Notes under the pieces: generated by a model | What the model saw: the letters and a program-made list of their open reading frames with translations, nothing else | What the model was told of the DNA's origin: nothing | Database searches by the model: none | NCBI GenBank assembly: GCA_018389105.1 | Contig: JACATO010001434.1 | Coordinates: 35,001 to 99,000, forward strand | Direction: 5' to 3' | Length of the DNA stretch: 64,000 nt | From: Nautilus pompilius | Taxonomy: Eukaryota > Mollusca > Cephalopoda > Nautilida > Nautilidae | Translations under genes and position numbers: made by a program | Part shown: positions 10,601 through 22,824 of the stretch, in pieces | How positions within the stretch are numbered: the first letter of the stretch is position 1 | Layout of the letters: the number at the start of each line of letters is the position of its first letter

Positions 10601-12604
10601 ATGCGGCTAAAATTAAAAAGACCGAGTTCGAAGGAAATATATTCGAAGCCGTCCGTACCCGGACTCACATTGTGGATGTTTCATTCGCTCTAACTGGCCC
10701 CGTGAACTGCCCCTCTTAAAGGATAAGTTCAGCTGCCATAATGCGCTATGACGTAATAAACCGTCATCACTCGTCAGATTAATACTAATCTGGTCCAAGG
10801 GTGGAGTATACAAAAAAAAAAAAAACCAACAAAAATTAATAATGCTTTGGTAAATTACAATCGATATGCGGTTCGTTATATGTAGTTCTTCAATTATAGG
10901 ATGGAATTTCTCCACAAACGGGTTCAGAATACTCTCTCCGATGTAGCGCATAAAATCATAGGATGGCAGCCCAAATCTTGTATGTGCCATATCAACTTCA
11001 GCAGGGGTTAGTCGCTCTCCCGCTTGTAACTTTAGCAGTGTCTAAAGGCCAACATACACAGCAGGTGCAGATGTAGAATGAAAGCAAAATCATCTTTCCA
11101 GTCGTCTCTTCAAATGTCATCAGTCAACGACGCTTGTTATTTATTTCCCATGTTACTAACCGCAAACTTTCATCTCGGAAATACACCGTTAAATAGTCTT
11201 GAGGGGGAGATAACTCTCCTTTCATTAGGTTTATTTTCCTCACGCGAAACCGGAATTGGCCTTAATTGCAAAGAATTCGGTAATTAAAGATTTTACCCGA
11301 TCCGTCTTGCGCAAAAGGAAAGAGAAAAAAGAAAAAAAAAACTGTTCGATGTCTTTAATTTTTTTTAAACGATCTAGGCTAAAAAAATACCAAGTTTGTT
11401 TTACTTATGATGCGATCCAAAGATGTTTCTATAAAATGTATTAACGCACATCCGTTTTTCTCTTCTTTTCTTACAGAATCCTTTCTGCAACAGAGAAGCA
11501 GAAGTCTTCAGGAAAAACAGATTTCTTAAATTTTATTTACAGAGAAATCGACGTGATAGTAACGTTTAATGTTTCCCGGTATCTAATCTTTCATGTATTA
11601 AGGGCCGATTAAATGTCAGGCAAGTTTTCAAAGCAATATTTGCACGATTTACGAAGATTAGCACAATGCAAGGGATAGGGTGTAATGGAGGAAGGAATAA
11701 TTATATTGTAGAGACGCAGAATGTTTGTTGTGATAGCTAGACTTGATTGGAGAGAGAGAGAGAGAGAGAGATGCTACAAGAGGCCTTTTTTCCTTGTTTA
11801 ATGAGGAAAGCGGTTTGCACTTGAAACAGACGAAGAGACGGGAAAAAAAGAGAGATTCTCATCATAATAGGATCACAAAATATATTTAAGGCTGCCCTTA
11901 AAGAAAACTTATAAAACAAGAATAAGAAACCCCATGCGCACAGTTGGGTTGAAGAAGGCGGGTAGTTAACCGTTTATAGCGAACTCTGTAGCAGCCATCA
12001 TGTATTATCGCAGGGATGCAGCTTACCAGATCGGTGATGCCGAAAGATGCACCGTCTATGACTTAGAAACAAACAATTACCGGTGGTGTTCTCACTAAGG
12101 AATTTGTAAATTCTCCCTCGGGTGATACACGTGTACGTATCGTCATTTTAAAGGTTTCTTTATTCAAAACATCAGCTTCTATTCAAACCAAAAATTCGTT
12201 TTCCGGTGTTCACGCGCCATTTATTGATAGCAGCCCCAAATGAAAATGGAAAACAACGCCCAGCTATTAAAGTAAATGAGGCTGTTTTGTATTATACCAT
12301 GGAAACAGTCGATCTGTTCATTCTTGCCAAACTTAAGATTTTACTGCTCTCCCAATAATTTAGTTTAAAATTTAAAAAAAAAATTATTATTTATTTAATA
12401 TCCATTTTTTAAAAATTATTTTGTATGTATGCTTATTATTATCATCCCTTTAACACAGTTCTAATACGGGGAGAGGACCGTATACCCCGAAGGAAACTTC
12501 AAAGCAAATATCTTTGAACTTTTGCCCAAATACCTTTAACTTTATTCCCCTGATATCTGACCCTTCTACTACGAAAACGAACAACAACAACAACGTGTGT
12601 GCTG

Positions 12605-12730
12605 TTTAATAATAGTGCACCTGTCTCTCTTACTCTCGTCCCCACCTCACCCCTCTCTCTCTCTCGAGCTCGCGCCGTCCGTACTGTACACGCGGTCTAC
12701 CCAGCCACTGAACCAACTCGCGGCCCCTCA
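12605..12730 (-). mobile_element. Fragment of a SINE head
   Basis: The minus strand reads GGGGCCGCGAGTTGGTTCAGTGGCTGGGTA (in part), resembling the GGGCCGCCGGTGGCTCAGTGG head of the copy at 3.6 kb, and then runs into a GA tract. No B box is visible, so it is a truncated or diverged copy. Confidence 0.35.
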
Positions 12731-13469
12731 GAACCAGATCCCCGATCTAACAGCCTGTTATTATTAACGGTATTTCCGACTTTGTTTGCACAAGAGCAGC
12801 GAGCGCGCGCAACCACGCTCGGGGCCGTCTCGTGTTTCGCTGGTCCGGCAGACAGCTGCGGTGTATCGGGTTCTCTAGACCAGCCTGGAAATGTGTTTTT
12901 TAAACGGTGTACTCAGCCCGCCTGCTGCTGCTGCTGCTGCGAGTGTGCTCTCCGGACCGGTGTCCTACCAACTGTTGGCCCTCTTCGGCCCGAAGCCCGC
13001 TAGGATGTGTAGGAACGGAGGGCGTTTAACCCTCTTCCGGGCTGGGTCTGTTCCACAAAGCGACGCAGGTCCGTCACGAATCGGGAAAACAGTAATTTGT
13101 TTGTGTTTAAGGTCACTCGGTACGTAAAATCTCAACAACAACAACAAGAACAATGAGTTTCTTTCATCCGCCAACGATAATCAAGAAAAATGGCTGTCCT
13201 CCCGCCGCCGCCCCCACAATGCACCGCCAGTCATCTATCTGTATCCTTCCTGGGCCGAGAGAGGTTTACCCGCTTTGAAAGCGTTGCACTGTGGGAATGC
13301 TTCCTTAATCGTCGGCAAATAGAAAGCTTTGGTTCTGGCGTCCGAGCAATCGGTCTCTCTGCCTACTGTTTACGTGCGTCCAGAGTTGACGGAGCTGGGA
13401 TGGTTACAGCGTAAGATATGAACTTTGTGCCAAGTCGAAATGCGCCAACATACTGATAGATAATAGATA

Positions 13470-13745
13470 TGGAATGACTTGGACGTTCGATCTCCGAGTT
13501 CGATTCCCGGTTGTGGCCGGTTCGGCTTGACGTACGTAGTAGCCTTTCTTGGCACGGTTTTCTTCGAGCGCTCTCCGGTTTCCTCCTGCATCTCGAAGTA
13601 AAGGGTCCTTCTTGGCAGGGATTTTCTTGCTTAAAATCGGCGATGTCGGGCCGGCCCCTTGTGGCGCGGGATAGGCAATGGTCTTTGGCGGACGGATAAG
13701 ATAACCATGGCACTACGCTACCTCTTTAGAGTAGTCTCTAGAAAC

Positions 13746-13783
<38 letters not shown>
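13470..13783 (+). mobile_element. tRNA-derived SINE with (AAT)n tail
   Basis: A clear B box (GAGTTCGATTCCCGG, near 13496-13510) is followed by a body containing TTGGCACGGTTTTCTTCG and CTCCGGTTTCCTCCTGCATC. An uninterrupted AAT tail begins near 13747. B box, conserved body motif and simple-repeat tail in this order are the hallmarks of an invertebrate tRNA-derived SINE. The partial copy at 29.8 kb shares the TTTCCTCC-CATCT-GAAGTAAGG body. Confidence 0.65.
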
Positions 13784-16700
13784 TACGTCCTCGATGGATA
13801 GGGGAAGTCACTCACTCCGAAGAAGGTGTAGCTGCTGGCTGCCGGGACTAACTCGTCGCGTGGATGGATCTCCTGGAGAGGGAAGAGCGGTGAGGCTGAG
13901 GGCGGTGGTTGTATTAATTATCCGTGTGTGCAGGGGATGAATGAGAAACTCGCCGCGTTATTTTCTTTCATTATCTCGTGTATCGGAGCGATAGAGCGGA
14001 AACTGATAGAGGCGGCTCCCTCGAGACATCTAGCGTGCCGGGACCTGACGGATGCAGCTTTATTTACAACTATCCTTCCTCGCCTTCGTCTCTGCAAAGA
14101 TGGGATTATTTTTTTTTCTCTCTCTTTTTCTCTTCTTCTTCTTCAAATACGTACATTTAACACCTCGTGTGATTAATGCGCGGGTGCTGCCAGGACGGAA
14201 CCTGCACCAGAAACGGAACGAAGCAGCAATGGAGGGAGCCCCTATCTGTTTCTTACTGAGAAAAATGTTAGTAAAATCTCCCCTTTCTTTTCCTTCGAGA
14301 AACATGGATAACGATACATGCAAAACATGAAGAAATATTGCTCACATTTCCTACACACACACACTTAAATGCTACGTTAAAATAATAAAAAACTAATTAC
14401 CAAAATATTAATAGGTAAACAGCTAAATTAATAAACCTTTTATTTATTTTTAAGGGAGATCTGACGCAATATGAAGAATTTAGCAGGAAACAAATCTCTC
14501 TCTCTCTCTCTCGTGAGATGCTGACGATCTCCGCCCGAGCAGCCTTGGCCATTTATAATGCGATCAATTTGGGGTTCTTCCCGTCGAAGTCAGCTGATTC
14601 TCCGTTTGGTAGGGAGGGCGCCATGATGGCTGAAGAAGGTTCCTTATGAACTCACGCCTCATATACTTCTCTTATCGGGATGTACGACAAGTGATGCCGA
14701 TCTTCGTTTGAGATTAAGATTGTGTAGAAGCATAAAAGGGAAGAGAGAGAGAGAGGCTTTGGTATTTTTTGAATAATAATCGGGGGTTCCTATCTCGGGA
14801 GCACGCCAGCGGCCTCACGGAGCAGACGAGATGCAGAGCACGCGCGGCGGTCCTATCGCGGTGTGTCACGTGCCAGCAGCTGTATGAAAAACAACAACAA
14901 CAAAACCTACCCTCCCCCAACCAAAACTAATGCTTCTCTCGGCGCTACACGGGAACGGACATAAATATCGGCGACTGCATCAGATTAAAAGTCGCCACCA
15001 GACGTGATTAATGACCCTGCGCTATATTTAGCCTTGTTTATTGGTTGTTTTCCCTGTCGGGGAAACCCACACCGCGGCGCTGCCGGCGTTTCTGATAAAA
15101 ACAGACACATGGCAAGCGCTCGTGAAAGGTTAGGAAGGCCGCCGCCATGTTTGCTGGCAGACCGTTGCGAAATCTTCCAAATGTCGCCCGAAATTAAAGC
15201 GGAGTGCTCACTACCCGACAGGGGGCGCGCATGCGTCTGGCGTCGTTCTGAGAGCGTGAAAAAACTGCATTCATTCATTATTACATATCACGTGGTAATA
15301 ATCACTTGTGCGCAGAATTCTGATGAGAAGATTGAATCGAACCGAAAATACTACAGAAGTCAACCGAAATAAATGTTTTCTGATAACGCCGGGATTCGTC
15401 CCCTAAAACTAAAGCAAAACCGACAACTTGACCACAGGGCTTGTGGTGGAATCGCCATCATCCTGATAGTGTCAGTAACAGAAGAAGGCGGGAGCGGATA
15501 CGTTTTAAAATACAATTACAGATGTAGAGATTTTAAAATAAATAAATAAAAAAGAATAATAATTAGTTTTGATAAAGTCTCTGCGACCGGGGATAGGGTT
15601 TGGTCCTTTGGTTCATCAATCTTCTCCGCCCGTATCGCTGTACAACAGACCGGTGTCGGGGACCTGCGCCTTTGTTGAGTCACGCACAAGGCGAAGGCTA
15701 CGTAATGGGAAGACAAATTCCCGTCTTATTTAATTCATGCCGTCGACTCGCGTCGCTGATGAGAGAGAGAGAGGGAGAGAGGGAGAGAGAGTGAGATCCT
15801 CCGGAAATATCCTGAATTTTATTTATTAATTACTTATTTTTTATAACCGGTGTCTGGAAGTTGTTAGGATCGATAATTATTGGCTTGGCGATATAAGACC
15901 ACCACCCCCCGCTTTAAAAAAAAAAATGACCAAACGGTAGTTCGTTCTTCGCTCGAAGGTGGCCGATACCCTGCTGTGTTTGACTGGCGTCGAGGCCGAC
16001 ACGCATGCGCACTGCGGAGTCGCTTTGCAGCCGACTAACTCCCCCACCCTCCCGTCTCCCTCCCTTTAAGCGCAAAATCCTCATGGTGGCGCTACCACTG
16101 GACATGATTTCCATGGCTTTTATCCGCAATTAAAAATCAACAACGGAGGGCCCTGAGGCCCTTCGAAAGGTAAATAATCATTTTCAGCTGGTAAAAGAAA
16201 ATCCGGGTAAGACCCATTAACGCTGCGCAATAACTCACCAGACAACAGCCGTAAATGAGTCCATAACTTTGATTGGAAACACATCATGTGTTTAACGTTT
16301 TTTAAAGTCCTGCTTACCCTCCAACACGCTTAAAACGACTTTAATGTGGAAAATCATCATAACCCTCATCGCGTCAACCCCGCCCGTCAGTCTGCAGTAA
16401 ATACTAGTGGCGCCCCCCCCCCCACGGTTGGCCTGGAGAATTAAAATTTCTAAGTAATTTACGACACATCTCCATTCCTGAGACCGAACGTTTCCTTTCT
16501 CCTCGGCTCCCAGAAGTCTCGGTGCAGCAGAAGCAGTAAAAGCCAGGAGGTCTTGCTCTTTATTTACGGCGAAAACATTTTCTCGCTAAAAGTCCTGCTT
16601 AATTCCCGTCTGCTGCCATTGAACAGAGGAGATAAGATGTTTGGAAAAGAGCAGCAGCAGCAGCCCGAAAGATTCCATCGGCGACGTGGACGAAGCGGAG

Positions 16701-17199
16701 AAACGATGTCTTAAAAGATAACGGGGGCATTAACCCTGCGGCATCGTTCGAGGAAACCTCGAATTCCGCTATCCCACGAAGCATGCAACGTGTTAGTGTT
16801 CCAATTAAGCAGGACGTATATATAATTATAACTTAGCACTAGAAAGTATCAGAACTTCTCCACAATATATTCCATATTACAAGTGGAATTATTTCCCCAG
16901 GTAACATCTTATAGGTGACCACAAGGTGACTAGTGAGGGGAATTATTCGGACGTAATCGGTTGTTATAAATCCTTTATTTTCAAGTTACGTTCATGTTAT
17001 GTTCAACTACAGCTATTGATTCTGCAATAAATAAAATATTGTGGGTGTACCAATAATGGTTTATTTGCCCTTAGTATGCAAAGTTTGTGATCAAGCCAAC
17101 TGCTAATAAATTATCTCACTGCTTCTCAAAGAACAACTGCTAACGACGGCAAAATATGGATTCAAAAAATAAAGGAGGGATGCGATAGCATTTTTATAC

Positions 17200-20100
17200 A
17201 TGTAATAGCTTACTGTAGCGTTATTCTCCTCGGTTCAGACTTATGATTATTTAATGTAGCGTTACTGTCCACACTCCAAACTTATTATTATGTACTGTCA
17301 CGTTATTGTCCTCGGTTTAATCATAAGATAAACGTTATTGTCTACTGTTTGAACCTATGATTATTTAGCGTATTGTTATTGATCTCAGTTTAAACTTATC
17401 ATTATGTACTGTAACGTTATTGTCCACGGTCCAAACTTATGTTTATGTACTGTCACGTTATTGTCCACGGTTCATACTTATGATTATTTAATGTAGCGTT
17501 ACTGTCCACACTCCAAACTTATGTTTATGTACTGTAACGTTATTGTCCACACTCCAAACTTATGTTTATGTACTGTCACGTTATTGTCCTCGGTTTAATC
17601 TTAAGATAAACGTTATTGTCTACTGTTTGAACCTATGATTATTTAGCGTATTGTTATTGATCTCAGTTTAAACTTATGATTATGTACTGTAACGTTACTG
17701 TCCACGGTTCAAACTTATGATTATGTACTGTCACGTTATTGTCCACGGTTCAAACTTATGATTATGTACTGTCACGTTATTGTCTACGGTTCAAACTTAT
17801 GATTATGTACTGCAACGTTATTGTCCACGGTTCAAACTTATGATTATGTACTGTAACGTTATTCTCCACGGTTCAAACTTATGATTATTTAATGTAGCGT
17901 TACTGTCCACGGTTCAAACTTATGATTATGTACTGCAACGTTATTGTCCACGGTTCAAACTTATGATTATGTACTGTCACGTTATTGTCCACGGTTCAAA
18001 CTTATGATTATGTACTGTCACGTTATTGTCTACGGTTCAAACTTATGATTATGTACTGCAACGTTATTGTCCACGGTTCAAACTTATGATTATGTACTGC
18101 AACGTTATTGTCCACGGTTCAAACTTATGATTATGTACTGTAACGTTATTCTCCACGGTTCAAACTTATGATTATGTACTGTAACGTTACTGTCCACGGT
18201 TCAAACTTATGATTATGTACTGTCACGTTATTGTCCACGGTTCAAACTTATGATTATGTACTGTCACGTTACTGTCCACGGTTCAAACTTATGATTATGT
18301 ACTGTAACGTTACTGTCCACGGTTCAAACTTATGATTATGTACTGTCACGTTATTGTCCACGGTTCAAACTTATGATCATGTACTGTCACGTTATTGTCC
18401 ACGGTTCAAACTTATGATTATGTACTGTCACGTTATTGTCTACGGTTCAAACTTATGATTATGTACTGCAACGTTATTGTCCACGGTTCAAACTTATGAT
18501 TATGTACTGTAACGTTATTCTCCACGGTTCAAACTTATGATTATTTAATGTAGCGTTACTGTCCACACTCCAAACTTATGTTTATGTACTGTCACGTTAT
18601 TGTCCTCGGTTTAATCATAAGATAAACGTTATTGTCTACTGTTTGAACCTATGATTATTTAGCGTATTGTTATTGATCTCAGTTTAAACTTATGATTATG
18701 TACTGTAACGTTACTGTCCACGGTTCAAACTTATGATTATGTACTGTCACGTTATTGTCCACGGTTCAAACTTATGATTATGTACTGTAACGTTACTGTC
18801 CACGGTTCAAACTTATGATCATGTACTGTCACGTTATTGTCCACGGTTCAAACTTATGATTATGTACTGTAACGTTACTGTCCACGGTTCAAACTTATGA
18901 TCATGTACTGTCACGTTATTGTCCACGGTTCAAACTTATGATTATGTACTGTCACGTTATTGTCCACGGTTCAAACTTATGATCATGTACTGTACTGTCA
19001 CGTTACTGTCCACGGTTCAAACTTATGATCATGTACTGTCACGTTATTGTCCACGGTTCAAACTTATGATCATGTACTGTCACGTTACTGTCCACGGTTC
19101 AAACTTATGATCATGTACTGTCACGTTATTGTCCACGGTTCAAACTTATGATCATGTACTGTCACGTTATTGTCCACGGTCCAAACTTATGTTTATGTAC
19201 TGTCACGTTATTGTCCACGGTTCATACTTATGATTATTTAATGTAGCGTTACTGTCCACACTCCAAACTTATTATTATGTACTGTCACGTTATTGTCCTC
19301 GGTTTAATCTTAAGATAAACGTTATTGTCTACTGTTTGAACCTATGATTATTTAGCGTATTGTTATTGATCTCAGTTTAAACTTATGATTATGTAATGTA
19401 ACGTTATTGTCCACGGTTCATACTTATGATTATGTACTGTCACGTTATTTCCACTGTCCAAACTTGTTTATTTAATGTAGCGTTACTGTCCACACTCCAA
19501 ACTTATCATTATGTACTGTAACGTTATTGTCCACGGTCCAAACTTATGTTTATGTACTGTCACGTTATTGTCCACGGTTCATACTTATGATTATTTAATG
19601 TAGCGTTACTGTCCACACTCCAAACTTATTATTATGTACTGTCACGTTATTGTCCTCGGTTTAATCTTAAGATAAACGTTATTGTCTACTGTTTGAACCT
19701 ATGATTATTTAGCGTATTGTTATTGATCTCAGTTTAAACTTATGATTATGTACTGTAACGTTACTGTCCACGGTTCAAACTTATGATCATGTACTGTCAC
19801 GTTATTGTCCACGGTTCAAACTTATGATTATGTACTGTCACGTTATTGTCCACGGTTCAAACTTATGATCATGTACTGTCACGTTACTGTCCACGGTTCA
19901 AACTTATGATCATGTACTGTCACGTTATTGTCCACGGTTCAAACTTATGATCATGTACTGTCACGTTACTGTCCACGGTTCAAACTTATGATCATGTACT
20001 GTCACGTTATTGTCCACGGTTCAAACTTATGATCATGTACTGTCACGTTATTGTCCACGGTCCAAACTTATGTTTATGTACTGTCACGTTATTGTCCACG

Positions 20101-22824
20101 GTTCATACTTATGATTATTTAATGTAGCGTTACTGTCCACACTCCAAACTTATTATTATGTACTGTCACGTTATTGTCCTCGGTTTAATCTTAAGATAAA
20201 CGTTATTGTCTACTGTTTGAACCTATGATTATTTAGCGTATTGTTATTGATCTCAGTTTAAACTTATGATTATGTAATGTAACGTTATTGTCCACGGTTC
20301 ATACTTATGATTATGTACTGTCACGTTATTTTCCACTGTCCAAACTTGTTTATTTAATGTAGCGTTACTGTCCACACTCCAAACTTATCATTATGTACTG
20401 TAACGTTATTGTCCACGGTCCAAACTTATGTTTATGTACTGTCACGTTATTGTCCACGGTTCATACTTATGATTATTTAATGTAGCGTTACTGTCCACAC
20501 TCCAAACTTATTATTATGTACTGTCACGTTATTGTCCTCGGTTTAATCTTAAGATAAACGTTATTGTCTACTGTTTGAACCTATGATTATTTAGCGTATT
20601 GTTATTGATCTCAGTTTAAACTTATGATTATGTACTGTAACGTTACTGTCCACGGTTCATACTTATGATTATGTACTGTAACGTTATTGTCCACGGTCCA
20701 AACTTATGATTATGTACTGTCACGTTATTGTCCACGGTCCAAACTTATGTTTATGTACTGTCACGTTATTGTCCACGGTTCATACTTATGATTATTTAAT
20801 GTAGCGTTACTGTCCACACTCCAACTTATTATTATGTACTGTCACGTTATTGTCCTCGGTTTAATCTTAAGATAAACGTTATTGTCTACTGTTTGAACCT
20901 ATGATTATTTAGCGTATTGTTTTTGATCTCAGTTTAAACTTATGATTATGTACTGTAACGTTATTGTCCACGGTTCATACTTATGATTATGTACTGTCAC
21001 GTTATTTTCCACTGTCCAAACTTGTTTATTTAATGTAGCGTTACTGTCCACACTCCAAACTTATCATTATGTACTGTCACGTTATTGTCCACGGTCCAAA
21101 CTTATGTTTATGTACTGTCACGTTATTGTCCATCCACGGTTCATACTTATGATTATTTAATGTAGCGTTACTGTCCACACTCCAAACTTATCATTATGTA
21201 CTGTAACGTTATTGTCCACGGTCCAAACTTATGTTTATGTACTGTCACGTTATTGTCCTCGGTTTAATCTTAAGATAAACGTTATTGTCTACTGTTTGAA
21301 CCTATGATTATTTAGCGTATTGTTATTGATCTCAGTTTAAACTTATGATTATGTACTGTAACGTTATTGTCCACGGTTCATACTTATGATTATGTACTGT
21401 CACGTTATTTTCCACTGTCCAAACTTGTTTATTTAATGTAGCGTTACTGTCCACACTCCAAACTTATCATTATGTACTGTCACGTTATTGTCCACGGTCC
21501 AAACTTATGTTTATGTACTGTCACGTTATTGTCCACGGTTCATACTTATGATTATTTAATGTAGCGTTACTGTCCACACTCCAAACTTATCATTATGTAC
21601 TGTAACGTTATTGTCCACGGTCCAAACTTATGTTTATGTAATGTAACGTTATTGTCCACGGTTCAAACTTATGATTATGTACTGTCACGTTATTGTCTAC
21701 GGTTCAAACTTATGATTATGTACTGTCACGTTATTGTCCACGGTTCAAACTTATGATTATTTAATGTAGCGTTACTGTCCACACTCCAAACTTATCATTA
21801 TGTACTGTAAAGTTATTGTCCACACTCCAAACTTATCATTATGTACTGTAAAGTTATTGTCCACACTCCAAACTTATCATTATGTACTGTAACGTTATTG
21901 TCCACGGTCCAAACTTATGTTTATGTACTGCCACGTTATTGTCCTCGGTTTAATCTTAAAATAAACGTTATTGTCTACTGTTTGAACCAATGATTATTTA
22001 GCTTATTGTTATTGATCTCAGTTTAAACTTATGATTATGTACTGTAACGTTATTGTCCACGGTTTAATATTTGATTTAGCCTTAATGCCTACATTATAAA
22101 ATTACGATTATTTACTCTAACGTTATTGTCCTCGGCTTAAAGGCTCGGTTTAAACTTGTCATTATTTACTGTAAAGTTATTGTCCTCGGTTCAAAATAAT
22201 GATTATTTACTATAACGTTAAAGGCCTCCGTTCAGACTTATGATTACTTACTGTAACGTAATTTTCCTGGGTTTAAAATTCTGGAAACCGTTATTGTCTG
22301 CGGTTTAGATTTAAGACTATTTCCTATAACGTTATTGTCGTCTGTTTAATCTTGTGAGTACTAACTGCAATGTTACTGTCTTCGGTTCAAAATTGTAAAC
22401 GGTATTGTCCATTGTTCAAAATTATGATTATTTATGTAGCATAATTGTCCTCTGTTTAAACATAGGTCTATTTGCTCTAACGCTGTTGACCACGGTTCAA
22501 GCGTATGATAGACTTTATCGTCTACGGTTTAAAATTCTGATAAACGTTATTGTCCACATTTCAAACTCATGATTATTTACTGTAACATTGTCCACGGTTT
22601 AAACATATGATAATTTACTGTAACCTTTTTGTCCTCGGCTTTAAGGCTGATAAACGTTATTATGAACGGTTTAAACCTGTCATTATTTACTGTAACGTTG
22701 TTTCCTTCTGTTTAAGCTGATGATTATTTACTCTAAGGTTAACATCCTCGGTTCAATCTTCTGATTATTTACTCTAACGCTATTGTGCTCAGATTAAACT
22801 TAAGATAGACGTTATTGTCTCCGG
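17200..22824 (+). repeat. 41-bp minisatellite with higher-order structure, left part
   Basis: The basic unit is 41 bp (for example, CTTATGATTATGTACTGT starting at 18001 and again at 18042). Variants differ at ACTGTAACG/ACTGTCACG, GTTATTG/GTTACTG, TGATTATG/TGATCATG and CGGTTC/CACTCC. A divergent cassette (CGGTTTAATCTTAAGATAA, GTCTACTGTTTGAACC, GCGTATTGTTATTGATCTC) recurs about every 0.3-1 kb, giving higher-order repeats. Units become more diverged right of about 22060. The length of 5.6 kb corresponds to roughly 135 units. The short ORF at 18919-19110 is a repeat artefact, since 41 is not divisible by 3. Confidence 0.97.

Noticed and set aside
18919..19110. 63-codon ORF with an internally repeated peptide
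   Set aside because: Created by the 41-bp minisatellite, which shifts frame each unit; no start context or domain.
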